Part shown: positions 1 through 9,322 of the stretch, in pieces | How positions within the stretch are numbered: the first letter of the stretch is position 1 | How the letters are laid out: each line of letters opens with the position of its first letter | Assembly (NCBI RefSeq): GCF_018398875.1 | Contig: NZ_JAGWDK010000017.1 | Span: forward strand, 1-64,000 | DNA: 64,000 nucleotides | Source: Bradyrhizobium sp. sGM-13 | Lineage (GTDB): Bacteria > Pseudomonadota > Alphaproteobacteria > Rhizobiales > Xanthobacteraceae | Reading direction: 5' to 3' | Notes under the pieces: model-generated | Seen by the model: only the letters and a program-made list of their open reading frames with translations | Database searches by the model: none | Told to the model about the DNA's origin: nothing | Position numbers and translations under genes: made by a program

Positions 1-2833
1 CAGGCGCGCCATGGCCGTCCAGCAGATACACACGCGTGTTGGCAATCGGACGGCCAATGGGGATAGTAGCCCCATCAAAATCAGCCGGGCAACTCCAGGC
101 TGTAACGTCGATAGCAGCTTCCGTGGGGCCATATAGATTGTGCAGACCAGTCCAAGGCAATACGCGCCGAACCTTGTGCACAAGGGAGGCAGGAAGCGCC
201 TCGCCACTGCACAGGAGACGCTGCAGCGAGCTGCAGCGATCAACACCCCTCGTGTCCATAAAGCTTACCAGCATGGATGGTACAAAGTGTGCAGTGGTAA
301 TGCGCTGGCTGATTATAAGGTTTACAAGCGCATCGGGGTCTTTGTGTGCAGACGGAGGTGCCAGCACCAGGGTCGCCCCTTCAAGCAACGTCCAGAAGAA
401 TTCCCAAGCCGAGACATCGAAGCCAAATGGCGTCTTCTGCAAGACGACATCAGTCGCATTGAGAGCGTAGGCTTTCTGCATCCAGACCAGGCGATTGATA
501 ATACCCCGATGCTCATTCTTTGCCCCTTTGGGGGTTCCGGTTGAGCCGGAGGTGTAGATCACATAGGCGAGATGGCGCGAGGTGAGGCCGAGGGCGCGCG
601 GCTCGGGATCAGAGGCGGGCAGCTCGGCCCAGGCCGGGGTGTCTGTCGTAAGATCGACCACGCTCACATCGGCGAGCGCCTCGGTGCCGAGCGCGGCGCG
701 GCCGGCCGCATCGCAAAGCAGCAGCTGCGGCGCGGCATCGCCCAGCACCTGGCGCAGCCGCTGAGACGGATAGGCCGGATCCAGCGGCAGATAGGCGCCG
801 CCCGCCTTCAGGATCGCCAAGAGCCCCACCACCATCGCCGGGCTGCGCTCCAGGCAGATCGCCACCGGCTGATCCGGCCTGACCCCGAGCGCGATCAGAT
901 GATGCGCCAGCCGGTTGGCCCGCGCATTGAGCTCGCCATAGCTCAGGCGCTCGTCCTCATGGACGAGGGCGACCGCTTCGGGTGCGCGCCAGACCTGTTG
1001 CTCGAACAGTTCATGGATGCACCGCTCCGACGGATAGGCCGTCGCCGTCCGGTTCAACTCCTCCAGCAGATAGCTGCGTTCGTCGGCCGGCAGGATGTTG
1101 ATGCGGCCGACCGGCTGCCCGGCATCGGCCATCACACCATACAACAAAGTTTGCAAATGCTGCGTCATACGGTCGATCTGCTTCGGCTCTAGCCGACTTG
1201 CATCAAAATGCCATCGAAGGCTCCCATCCAGAGCGGAAACCTCAAACGTCAGCAAATCGCCGCATAGGGCTGCCCCAGCACTTTGGCTCGTCGTCAGATC
1301 GCCAGCGCCGCTGTCTGTGGTGATTGTGATGCCAATCGGCCAGGGCTGGTGCGACTGTAGCGCCTCCACACCCCGCAATGCCGGGCAGCGCGCGATAAGA
1401 TCCCGGGCAAAGCTACCGTGTTCCCTCAGCTGAGCGCATTCGGCCGCGACCGCTTTGCGCACTTCTTCAAAATCATGTGCAAGGTCGACGGTAATTTCCA
1501 TCGGCACGACAGAGGCAATAAGCACCTCCACCGCTTTAGAGCCAGCTAGCGGTCCATCCGATACAGGCGTCCAGCCCAATTGAAGCTCTGTTTCTCCTGT
1601 GATGCGGGCGAGATAGATCAGACATGCCGTTACCAAATATTCCGTGCGATCATGTGGCGACAACTTAGCCAAAGCTCTTGCAATGAACCACGAACTCGAC
1701 TGCCATCTGGGCGGCGCCTCAGCCACGGACAACGACAAAGGAAGCTGCAATATTCTAAGCTGCTCTAGCCGCTGTACCCAAAACTCCTCTGAAGGCGCCA
1801 GCAATTCATGGCTCGCAGTTATGCTCCGCGCCTCATCTTCGCTCAAAATAGGAAGGCGACCACCTTCATCCAGATTGGAGTGCCTGGCGAGGGCTTGCGC
1901 GTCCAGCACCTGACCATCGGAGCTGCCAAAGCAAACATCGACATCCTCTGTACCCGTCGCCACCCGCCAGTGGCTGGAGTGGACCTCAAGCAGGGAACCT
2001 GCTGGGAGGCCCGAGCGTTGAGGCAGCACCTCCAAGCGGCTGACTGTGACAACTTCATCGCCTACGAAAGCCTTGGACAGCCCCAATGGATTGGGATGAT
2101 ATGGCCCAAAGTTTAAGGCACGCGTCATCGCTGACAGATCTTGCGCGGGCCGATCCCATCGCAGACAGCCTGCCGCATCTGGGCGTCGACGTCTCGGAAA
2201 GTAGCTCCGGCTCACCAGTGCCTGCGGATAGGCAGTAAGCTCTCCCTTCGCTAAGCCAGTTAAAAGCTCACGGAAGCCCTCTATCGCGACTTCATAGCAT
2301 TTGAGGTTCAGGGTCAGTGCCGTATCGGTGGGCGCAATCAGCACTTGGCGCTGAACCACGACGTCTCCTGTATCAACGCCATCATCGATCCGATGCCATG
2401 TGATGGCGTATTCGGTCTCCTGCGCCAGCAGCGCCCAGGACGTCGCGCGCGTTCCCGCATATCGTGGCAATGGACCGTCGTGGTAATTAAAAGCACCTCG
2501 ACGAACCCGCCCCAATACATCCGCTGGCAATATGAACGGATTGGCAACGGAGAAAACCAAATCTACCGGCGCGGCCTTCAAAAAAGAAGAGAGCTCTTCA
2601 ACGCTTGCTACAGACGGGATGTTCGAGCGAACAGCCCAATCGCGGAATACGCCGTCGGCACACAACGCTGCACCAATGACGTGGCCCATCTCAATTGCCA
2701 GCTGCGCGCATCTGATAGCGAGCGTACCACTGCCGACAACGACGGTAGAGGAGATCGATCGCGCTTCAGGTAGCCTGTCCTGATCGCCTGGTTGGCAGGC
2801 GCTCCCGCGCGCCGGAGATGCCCGATATGTCAT
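1..2833 (-). CDS. Nonribosomal peptide synthetase, N-terminal part (formyltransferase-like / half-C / A domains)
   Basis: The frame is open from an ATG at 2833, preceded by AGGAG eight bases upstream, and runs off the left window edge after about 944 residues, so the protein is partial. Residues ~30-220 resemble a formyltransferase: N116-x-H118 followed by PLPRYAG, and D154 in a VDTGDVV context, match the catalytic Asn, His and Asp of the family. Residues ~345-585 look like only the C-terminal half of a condensation domain (it begins EEFWVQRLEQL and I see no HHxxxDG). An adenylation domain follows, with A3 YTSGSTGTPKG near 760 and A5 NLYGPTE. Reading the specificity positions by eye gives D-V-W-H-L-S-L-I-D, close to the known serine code. 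The inference is an initiation module that loads and perhaps formylates serine, as the F domain of linear gramicidin synthetase does for valine. The carrier domain and later modules lie outside the window. The function of the half-C domain is unknown. Confidence 0.88.
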   Translation of the reverse strand, partial: MTYRASPARGSACQPGDQDRLPEARSISSTVVVGSGTLAIRCAQLAIEMGHVIGAALCADGVFRDWAVRSNIPSVASVEELSSFLKAAPVDLVFSVANPFILPADVLGRVRRGAFNYHDGPLPRYAGTRATSWALLAQETEYAITWHRIDDGVDTGDVVVQRQVLIAPTDTALTLNLKCYEVAIEGFRELLTGLAKGELTAYPQALVSRSYFPRRRRPDAAGCLRWDRPAQDLSAMTRALNFGPYHPNPLGLSKAFVGDEVVTVSRLEVLPQRSGLPAGSLLEVHSSHWRVATGTEDVDVCFGSSDGQVLDAQALARHSNLDEGGRLPILSEDEARSITASHELLAPSEEFWVQRLEQLRILQLPLSLSVAEAPPRWQSSSWFIARALAKLSPHDRTEYLVTACLIYLARITGETELQLGWTPVSDGPLAGSKAVEVLIASVVPMEITVDLAHDFEEVRKAVAAECAQLREHGSFARDLIARCPALRGVEALQSHQPWPIGITITTDSGAGDLTTSQSAGAALCGDLLTFEVSALDGSLRWHFDASRLEPKQIDRMTQHLQTLLYGVMADAGQPVGRINILPADERSYLLEELNRTATAYPSERCIHELFEQQVWRAPEAVALVHEDERLSYGELNARANRLAHHLIALGVRPDQPVAICLERSPAMVVGLLAILKAGGAYLPLDPAYPSQRLRQVLGDAAPQLLLCDAAGRAALGTEALADVSVVDLTTDTPAWAELPASDPEPRALGLTSRHLAYVIYTSGSTGTPKGAKNEHRGIINRLVWMQKAYALNATDVVLQKTPFGFDVSAWEFFWTLLEGATLVLAPPSAHKDPDALVNLIISQRITTAHFVPSMLVSFMDTRGVDRCSSLQRLLCSGEALPASLVHKVRRVLPWTGLHNLYGPTEAAIDVTAWSCPADFDGATIPIGRPIANTRVYLLDGHGAP

Positions 2834-2835
2834 CT

Positions 2836-3113
2836 TCACCGCTCCTGCAGTCCATCCATCAAGCTGGGCAGTTCCCACCACGTGCGTCGCGCCACGTAGC
2901 GACTCAAATCAGCCACACTGGTTCGAATTTGCTCGGGATAACCGCGCCCACAGTCGCTTGCGCAATATGGGTGTATTGACGGTGCCGAAACTCTTGCGCG
3001 CAGCCCAGATCTTCCCAATGTCGCCGGCAGGCCCCCACGCCTCCAGATATCGTCTCCGGCAGAATCGCAGCTGCCGCCTTAGCCTGATCTGAGTTTCCGG
3101 TGAGCGTGATCAT
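2836..3113 (-). pseudogene. Small degraded or frameshifted ORF just upstream of the NRPS
   Basis: An ATG at 3113 has GAGGAG ten bases upstream, but its frame stops at 2904. An overlapping frame continues to a TGA at 2836-2838, only two bases before the NRPS start codon, so the original gene was probably coupled to the NRPS. The tail of the second frame (RTSVADLSRYVARRT) vaguely resembles the last helix of an acyl carrier protein, but no DSL motif could be found. I do not recognise the product. It may also be chance coding. Confidence 0.25.
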
Positions 3114-3160
3114 CGGACGACTTCTCCTCAGTCAATGCGCCTTTATAGAGGAGACTACGC

Positions 3161-3795
3161 ATGTATCGTGCCAAAGGAGAAATCGTTCTCTGTCAGTATG
3201 CTAACCCTAACACTGCTATGTCACTCATCCGACATTGTCGGACATCTAACGTACTTGCGTTATCCACTCCGATCCGATTCGCCAGCTCCGCTCGCAGCCA
3301 CAAATGGCATCTGGACGAAGTCGTTATCTCGATTCCCGGCGAACAACATTGGTTCTGGCGCGCTGTCGACCAGAATGGCCTCGTTCTCGACGTCTTGATC
3401 AAGCGCCGACGAGATTCGCGCGCTGCGCAGCGGCTCATGAAGAAGCTCTTGAAATCCACCGACACGTCGCCGCGCGTGATGATGATCAGCGACAAGCTCC
3501 GTTCGGTGCTGCAGGGGCGAAGATGGCCTTTCACGTCCGCAGCACAAATCTCTCAACAATCGGGTCCGAGAATTCTCATCAGCCGGCCTGGCGACGCGAT
3601 CGGATCATGACGCGTTCAAATCGTCCCGTCAGCCTCAACGGTTCCGTCAGTTCACGATCGGGTCGCGAACTTTCCCACATCCCCTATCCCGGATCCGTCA
3701 CTGTCGACTTCCGTCGAGCTTCGCGCGAGCCAGCCTTTGCGACTTGCCGTGAGACTCCACGACAAACGCTATCGCCGAATCAATCGTCGATTTGA
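3161..3795 (+). mobile_element. IS6-family transposase remnant, frameshifted
   Basis: One frame carries KWHLDEVVISI followed by HWFWRAVDQNGLVLDVL and a region with RRDSRAAQRLMKKLLK, which is the DDE core of IS6/IS26-type transposases. After about 3530 the similarity moves to another frame, where SENSHQPAWRRDRIM matches the usual C-terminal ENSHqptRrRErimrrFKS region. The N-terminal part is poorly conserved and no clean terminal inverted repeats were seen. At least one frameshift makes it non-functional. It lies between the NRPS upstream region and an IS66 remnant. Confidence 0.75.
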
Positions 3796-3819
3796 AGAGA
3801 ATGCGCGGCAGCAAGGCTG

Positions 3820-4131
3820 CAGGCAAAAAAGAAGCCCTCTGTCTCCGATCGCGATCGAGGTGGTGCGTCGGACCGGTGCGGCGCGCTGGCGGGTTTACGG
3901 TTGGCGATGACGCTTGGGACAGAGAGGCGCATTGCTGCCGTGCGAAGCCTCGCAGTCGACATCCTTGCCGCTGGTTGTGGAAGGCCGTCGGAGGAGCGTC
4001 ACGATCCGGCGATCAAGGTCGAGATTGCGATCGGCGACGTCGTCGTACGGATGGGGAACAGCTATCTCGAGTGATCCGCCGCGGTGCGGGCATCACGATG
4101 ATTGCAGCGGGCGCCAAACTGAAGATTTAGT
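3820..4131 (+). mobile_element. IS66-family tnpA tail and tnpB start, remnant
   Basis: Pieces in different frames match the small accessory gene of IS66 elements: IAIEVVRRTGAARWRVYGWR, then VEIAIGDVVVRMG, then LSRVIRRGAGIT directly before an ATG that opens MIAAGAKLKI and stops. That order (end of TnpA, start of TnpB) is typical of IS66. The reading frame is broken several times, and neither TnpB nor TnpC continues here; a separate IS66 tnpC end lies at 21752-21868 on the other strand. Confidence 0.6.
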
Positions 4132-4294
4132 CGTCCGTTAACAAGCGGGGTTGAGAGCGAACCGAGATTGCGAAGGCGCGCAAAAGGACGATCAGGATGA
4201 AGTGCAAGAGCTTACTGAGCCAGGCGAGGATGCGACGGAATATACTATGGGGTGACCGGCAGAGGCGTGAGAGTATTGATGCTGGTCATGAGCA

Positions 4295-4579
4295 ATGGAG
4301 CACCCCATGCAAAAGGCAAACGATCTCGGCCGGTCTTCCACGGTCCTTGAACAGAATAGTACGCTGATCGCGGTCATGAGCCTCTCAAGCTGGCTGGTCG
4401 CTGAAATCGTCCTCGGGCTGGATCGTCATCTGTTGAAGAAGCTTGGCGCCGACGAAGAAGACGCGCTGCTCCGGTTGCTACACCGCTGGCGCGAGGAGGC
4501 GGCAAACTTTGGGCACGCGATTACACGCATAGCGGTCGCCTTTGAAGGCAGTCGCGATGGTTTTGGCCGGCGAGCGTGA
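4295..4579 (+). mobile_element. IS110-family transposase N-terminal fragment, cut by an IS5-like element
   Basis: The first ~90 residues (MEHPMQKANDLGRSSTVLEQ, then LIAVMSLSSWLVAEIVLG and LLHRWREEAANFGHAITRIA) look like the start of IS110-type DEDD transposases common in Bradyrhizobium. Similarity ends at about 4565-4575, exactly where an IS5-like transposase begins, so the IS110 copy was probably interrupted by that insertion. No IS110 continuation was found on the far side, so later deletions removed it. Confidence 0.6.
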
Positions 4580-5704
4580 TTCATTGGCTCCGACGAGATT
4601 CGGAGACGGTGCGTGCGCGTTGCCTCGACAATCGAACGGGCGAGTTGTTCAGCTACGTCGACCTGGAGTCGCGGGTGCGGCGCGATCATCCGCTGCGAGC
4701 GATCCGGAGGATGGTGAACGAGCCGCTGTCAGAGCTGGAGCGCGAGTTTGCCGCGCTCTATTCGCCGATTGGGCGGCCGTCGATCCCGCCGAAGAAGCTG
4801 CTGCGGGCGATGCTGTTGCAGGCGTTTTATTCGATCCGCTCGGAGCGGCTCCTGATGGAGCGGCTGGAATACGACCTGCTGTTCCGCTGGTTCGTCGGCA
4901 TCGGCGTCGACGACGCAGCCTGGGACCGTTCGGTGTTCTCGAAGAACCGCGACCGGCTGCTGGAAGGCGACATCGCGGCGAAGTTCTTGGCGGCGGTGCT
5001 GGCGCAGCCTATGGTGAAGAGGTTCTATCGAGTGATGACTTCTCGGTCGATGGTACGCTGATCGAGGCCTGGGCCTCGATGAAGAGTATCAAGCCGAAGG
5101 ACGGCTCCGGCGAACCGCCGGCGCAAGGCGGCGGCCGCAATGCCGATGCGGACTTTCCACGGCCAGAAACGCTCGAACGACACCCATGCTTCGACTACCG
5201 ATCCAGACGCCAGGCTGTATCGCAAGGGCAAAGGCAAGGAGACGAAGCTGTGCTTCATTGGGCACGGGCGATGGAGAACCGCCACGGTCTGCTGGTCGAC
5301 GCCTGCCTGACGCAGGCCGACGGGCATGCCGAGCGGGTGGCCGCGCTGCACATGATCGAGCCTCGTGCTGACCGACCGACAGCGATCACGCTTGGCGCCG
5401 ACAAAGCCTACGACGTGGAAGACTTCGTCAACGAGCTGCGCTCGATGAACGTGACGCCGCATGTGGCACAGAACACCAGCGGCCGCCGCTCTACGATTGA
5501 CGGGCGAACGACCCGGCACGGCGGCTATGCTGTCAGCCAGCGCATCCGAAGCGGATCGAGGAGGCATTCGGCTGGATCAAGACGATCCCGGGGCAACAGA
5601 AGACCCGGTTCCGTGGCCGTGACCGCGTCGCATGGGCCTTTACCTTCGCTGCCACCGACTACAATCTGGTGCGGTTGCCCAAGCGGATCGCGGAGACCGG
5701 CTGA
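4576..5704 (+). mobile_element. IS5-like transposase (copy A), several frameshifts
   Basis: The N-terminal part reads TGELFSYVDLESRVRRDHPL, then IPPKKLLRAMLLQAFYSIRS and LLFRWFVGIGVDDAAWD in one frame up to about 5035. DDFSVDGTLIEAWASMKS continues in a second frame, and THASTTDPDARLYRKGKGKE in a third. The C-terminus RDRVAWAFTFAATDYNLVRL ends at the TGA at 5702-5704. This is the full length of an IS5-type DDE transposase (~370 residues) but in at least three frames, so it is inactive. It is followed directly by a passenger-type ORF. Related fragments lie at 12112-12835 and 13020-13275. Confidence 0.8.
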
Positions 5705-6035
5705 TGGCCAAGGTGCCCGGCTTCGCCAAGGCCTTTGCAGGCCGCTGGCGCATCGTCGAGATGGACGTCTGGACAACGAGTACCTCGATCTTCTCGAGGA
5801 AGCGCATCTCACCTTCCAGGGCAAGTCCAATGGCGAAATCGCGTTTGGGGCTCTCAAGAGCTTCTTGGACGTGCGCTACGGCACCCGCGACGGATCGGCG
5901 TGCGCGGAGTTCTCATGGGAAGGGCACGACGAGAACGATCCGTCCTGCGGTCGCGGATGGCTATGATCGCCACTGCAGACAGGCTCCTCGGCCACTTCTA
6001 CATCCACAATGGCGACGATTCTGCCTTCATTCTTG
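5704..6035 (+). pseudogene. Conserved hypothetical passenger-type gene, frameshifted and truncated
   Basis: The ATG overlaps the IS5-like stop (TGATG). The first frame reads KVPGFAKAFAGRWRIVEMDV, a one-base loss near 5770 moves it to DNEYLDLLEEAHLTFQGKS and GALKSFLDVRYGTRDGSACAEF, and another shift near 5960 gives LLGHFYIHNGDDSAF. The ending is cut at about 6033 where a minus-strand ISNCY fragment starts. Proteins with this pattern (about 110 residues, unknown function) recur in rhizobial genomes, as I recall them. Its position right after the transposase may be chance. Confidence 0.5.
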
Positions 6036-6439
6036 GCGGAATAGAACCCGGCGTCTGCTGCGACCAGGCGCGGCGTGCGGCCGAGCTTGGCTTGGTGGAT
6101 TTCGATGGCCGGAACCAACAGGTCCGAATCACTCGGCCGCCGATCGTAGACTTCGTAGTCGATCACGATTTGGCTTTCGGCCTCCTGCAGCTTGACCATC
6201 TTGCCGAACTCGTTGGGCTTGCCGGCCTTACCCTTTCGAATGATCTCCGTCGAGGGCTCGAACACGCTGAAGAGCTTGTCCTCTGCCCGTGTGTTGCCGC
6301 GGAAGATGCCCTTGGCCGATTCCATCGTCATGGTAGGACCCGTCGAGCACGACAGTGCGCACGTTCGGATTTTGGCACCCGGTACGTAATATATGCTGCA
6401 AGAAATCGACGAGTTCTTTGGAATAGGAATGCCCGCCAT
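6033..6439 (-). mobile_element. ISNCY-type transposase fragment
   Basis: The minus strand encodes IFRGNTRAEDKLFSVFEPST, then EIIRKGKAGKPNEFGKMVKL, then SQIVIDYEVYDRRPSDSDLL and GRTPRLVAADAGFYSAKNE, which is the central region of ISNCY-type transposases. Similarity stops at about 6033, where the reading joins the opposite-strand passenger gene, so both ORFs were cut at one junction. The region from 6440 to about 6560 may hold a further frameshifted piece of the same element (VITDGGHSYSKELVDFLQHI). Confidence 0.6.
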
Positions 6440-6559
6440 CGGTGATGACCCGCAATCTTTCGGTCATCACCCCGCGGTCATGCGTGCGAGGTTCCTCACG
6501 GTGATAAATGCCGGCGTCGGTCGTGCTGCGCCGTGATAGCCCCGCAAGATCACGGGTTC

Positions 6560-7466
6560 GACAGCCTCAGTAAGCTTCTCGATGTACTACTCGATGCGGG
6601 CGGTGGGCCCCCTTTTTGAGCACGCGTAATCGATCGGCATCATCACAGCACACATCGTGGAAAGTACCAGGCTTTTTCGCATACCGGGCTTGAGGCGTTT
6701 GAGCGTCGGGACAGTTACGATGCAGCTATCGAGTTCAATGGCGGCCGGTGCCGATAGGACGATTTTGGAGCTCCTGTTGCCGCTGAGTGAAAAGGGCGGC
6801 ACAACCGATCGATTTCGGAAGCGACCCGAGTGGCCGGCTCTAGCAAACCGCCGCCGCTCGGCGGCGTTCAGACACTTTACGGCCGCCCGGTAGTCCGCAG
6901 ACGCTTAGCGCTTGCATTGTCTATCTCTCACCCTCCCCTGAAACAAAATAGCCGATGGTGTTCCAGCACGAGCTGTCTAAAAGATGAAATCCGAAGAGAA
7001 CGTTGTGCGTGATATTCAATGTGCTCCCTTCAAGGTCTGTCTGGTTATGGCCGCCATCTATCAAGCCGCTCGCAACCAGCGAACTTTCTGCCGCATATCG
7101 CCGCGGCACCTTACTGGACCGCGCAGGAAAGTATGGGAGCTGTTACGCATTCTCGCCTTTCGGCGGATAGCCCCTTGCATTTTCTTCGCCGCTTCACCAC
7201 GCTGGCAGGTGAAGTGCAGCGATGCCAAGTCTCGCGGCAGCCCAAGAGCTTGACTCTGATGTGCCGAAGCCGCGCGCTCCACTGTGCTTCGCCGAGATTG
7301 CTGACTGTAGCGATTCAACCGGGAGGCCGACGGGGGGGTAGATTTCGCCCGGAGTCATCAGCCGCCAAGCGAGATCCGACATCTCGTTGCGGGCCTTACG
7401 CGGCTCCGTCGTGAGTTGAGGCAGATTGTCCGCAGGCAGCCCCTGCCCCACGGCAATGGGAGCTTG
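6560..7466. other. No recognisable gene
   Basis: Several short open frames exist on both strands (for example minus 6587-6802, and plus and minus frames in 7019-7451), but none gives a family I recognise and they overlap each other. The stretch sits between IS remnants and most likely consists of decayed mobile DNA. Confidence 0.5.
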
Positions 7467-7658
7467 CTATGCTTTATCGTAAAACCGCTTCAGCAGGACC
7501 ACGCCTACACCTTTTTGAAGTTCCCCTATCTGCCGTAACGCTGCATCGCTTTCTGGGCCGCGCGGAAGCCGCCTTGCTGACGCTAGGATGCTGATTAGCA
7601 GTTGGAGCAGTTCCTCAATGGTGGCCGCCTCATCGCCCTTTTGAAGCCCGTCACTCAT
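7467..7658 (-). CDS. Small hypothetical protein (63 aa)
   Basis: An ATG at 7658 has GGAGGAG nine bases upstream and opens MSDGLQKGDEAATIEELLQL, ending VVLLKRFYDKA. The protein is charged and largely helical by eye, with a leucine-rich stretch at residues 14-25, and has no signal peptide. The ribosome binding site and composition suggest a real small gene, but I do not recognise its family. It lies directly downstream of a truncated IS630 remnant, whose deletion may have placed new DNA in front of it. Confidence 0.35.
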   Translation of the reverse strand: MSDGLQKGDEAATIEELLQLLISILASARRLPRGPESDAALRQIGELQKGVGVVLLKRFYDKA

Positions 7659-7669
7659 GCGAGCAGTCT

Positions 7670-8296
7670 CCTCCATCGCCTTCCAATCTTCTGGAAGCGG
7701 GACTTCTCGACAAAAAAACATCGGTCGAGGGTTTAAAGCTGCCGGTACAGTGAGGCCGCAGACCGAAGAGTTGGAACAGGCGATGAACGGTGCTTTTGGC
7801 AATTTCCGTCTCTTTAGATGGGCGCACGCTCCAATGGATTGCGGCTTTGGGCTTGCGAGCAAGTGTCTTGCTGATCAGCTCGGCCACAGCCTCATCCTCA
7901 ACCGTGCGGGGGTCCGCCGGTACGCATCTCATCGTAGATGATCCTCAATGCGATTTGCGATAAAGCGATTGGGCCGTTTGCCGATCGTATGGGGCCGACC
8001 ACCAAGCCGCGTCGCCAAGACGACGTGCTCGGCTCGCGTTGGCAGGCCAGCACGATCTCTGTTCGCAGCGTCAGCGCCGCGGCAGCGAGCGCGACCGTGT
8101 TATGGCCGTGAGCTGCGTGTCTTCGTCGCTGGAAATCGTCAGCATCGCCTTCGCCTGTCCGGTGCGCATCGATATCTCCTTCATCGGATACGCGGAACCC
8201 ATGCAATAACCATGCTACGAACTTGCGGGACAGAACGCTAGCAGCGAGGCGGGTCACGGTTCTCTTCATCCATTGGCCGGGGAATGACCTGGGCAA
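7670..8296 (-). mobile_element. IS630-family transposase, N-terminal half, decayed
   Basis: Fragments in different frames read LTLRTEIVLACQREPS, then DEAVAELISKTLARKPKAA, then IHWSVRPSKETEIAKSTVH and LFQLFGLRPHCTGSFKPSTD, which match the helix-turn-helix half of IS630 transposases. The catalytic DDE half is missing, and similarity ends just before the small gene at 7658. An unrelated IS630 C-terminal fragment is at 18840-19073. Confidence 0.55.
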
Positions 8297-9322
8297 ACAT
8301 CAACCGCGATGTTCTCGTGACGGGAACTTCGATCACTCGCGGAGAGCTGCAAACGATGCGCCGGCGGTATTGTCGACCAGCCCCCCGTAACTCGATCTGA
8401 ATCTACGTGCATCGGGCGGTCGGCTATCGCCGGAGCAGCTCGGGAATGAAAGGTGCCACCACATCGAGATCGGGGGTGCCGCGATGGTGCCGGATTTGGT
8501 GTGTGCCTTGCTTCACGAGAGAAAACACACGCGTAGCCGCCAGCATGCCTTTGGATCGACGCTGCAGGTTGTCAGATCTCCGACATCTCCGTCTTGAACC
8601 TGACGTGCCTGATGTTGAAAGATGGAAGGTCATCTGATGACTATCGCCTCTCGTGCTGAGCCGAACGGACGCCTGACGATCATACGCCACTGTGCCGTTG
8701 GCCCCGAGCTAGGCGCTCGACCTCAGGTATCGTTAGGCGCTGCTTCTTCGCGCGCGCTGGCCATCGGGGCTAGCCAGCTATCTGGTCGAATTATCGGCCC
8801 AATTTGGTGACCGTCGCGCCGGGTTTTCCCGATCCCTTTGGCGCTCTTGCCGCCAGGTAGTCGTTCGCGGCTCGTTTTCGCGGCTGGCACGGTGCTTGCT
8901 GGAGATCACTTGCTAAATGCGAGGTTTGCCTATGAAACCCGGTGACGTCACCTGCGCACCCAAGCGCTTCGTATCTTCTTGGAAGGACGAGATCGTATCC
9001 GCGATAGTAGAGAAGTTTCACCAAACCAATGATCGAAGGCAGTCTCGATGAGACTCTTCGAAGTTGAACCTGCCGGATCGTCGATCCTCAATCAAGCTAA
9101 TGCTGCACCGAGGCAAGGGGCACCGGCGAGTTTCAGGCGTATCCCATCGAAAATGGTACGGATCAGCCGCGATCCGTGCGTGGCCGCTTTTGCCTCGCAC
9201 GAACAGCGCACCAACGGGCCGATTGCCGCGGATTTTGATGATTAGCAATCTAGCGTTCACCCATTCCGGCTCGCAGCTGAATGTGTTTGTTTGGTGAAGA
9301 AACCGCAAAGGCTGGAACATCC
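8297..9322. other. About 1 kb with no gene I can support
   Basis: Short overlapping frames occur on both strands (for example minus 8424-8690 and minus 9018-9320), but none shows a family motif, a good ribosome binding site and consistent length together. I see no terminal repeats or hairpin array. It forms the upstream region of the TauD-type dioxygenase gene. Confidence 0.45.

Noticed and set aside
36..2773. Several plus-strand open frames of 60-206 residues opposite the NRPS
   Set aside because: The minus strand holds one continuous frame with clear NRPS motifs; the plus-strand frames are its shadows and have no family motifs.
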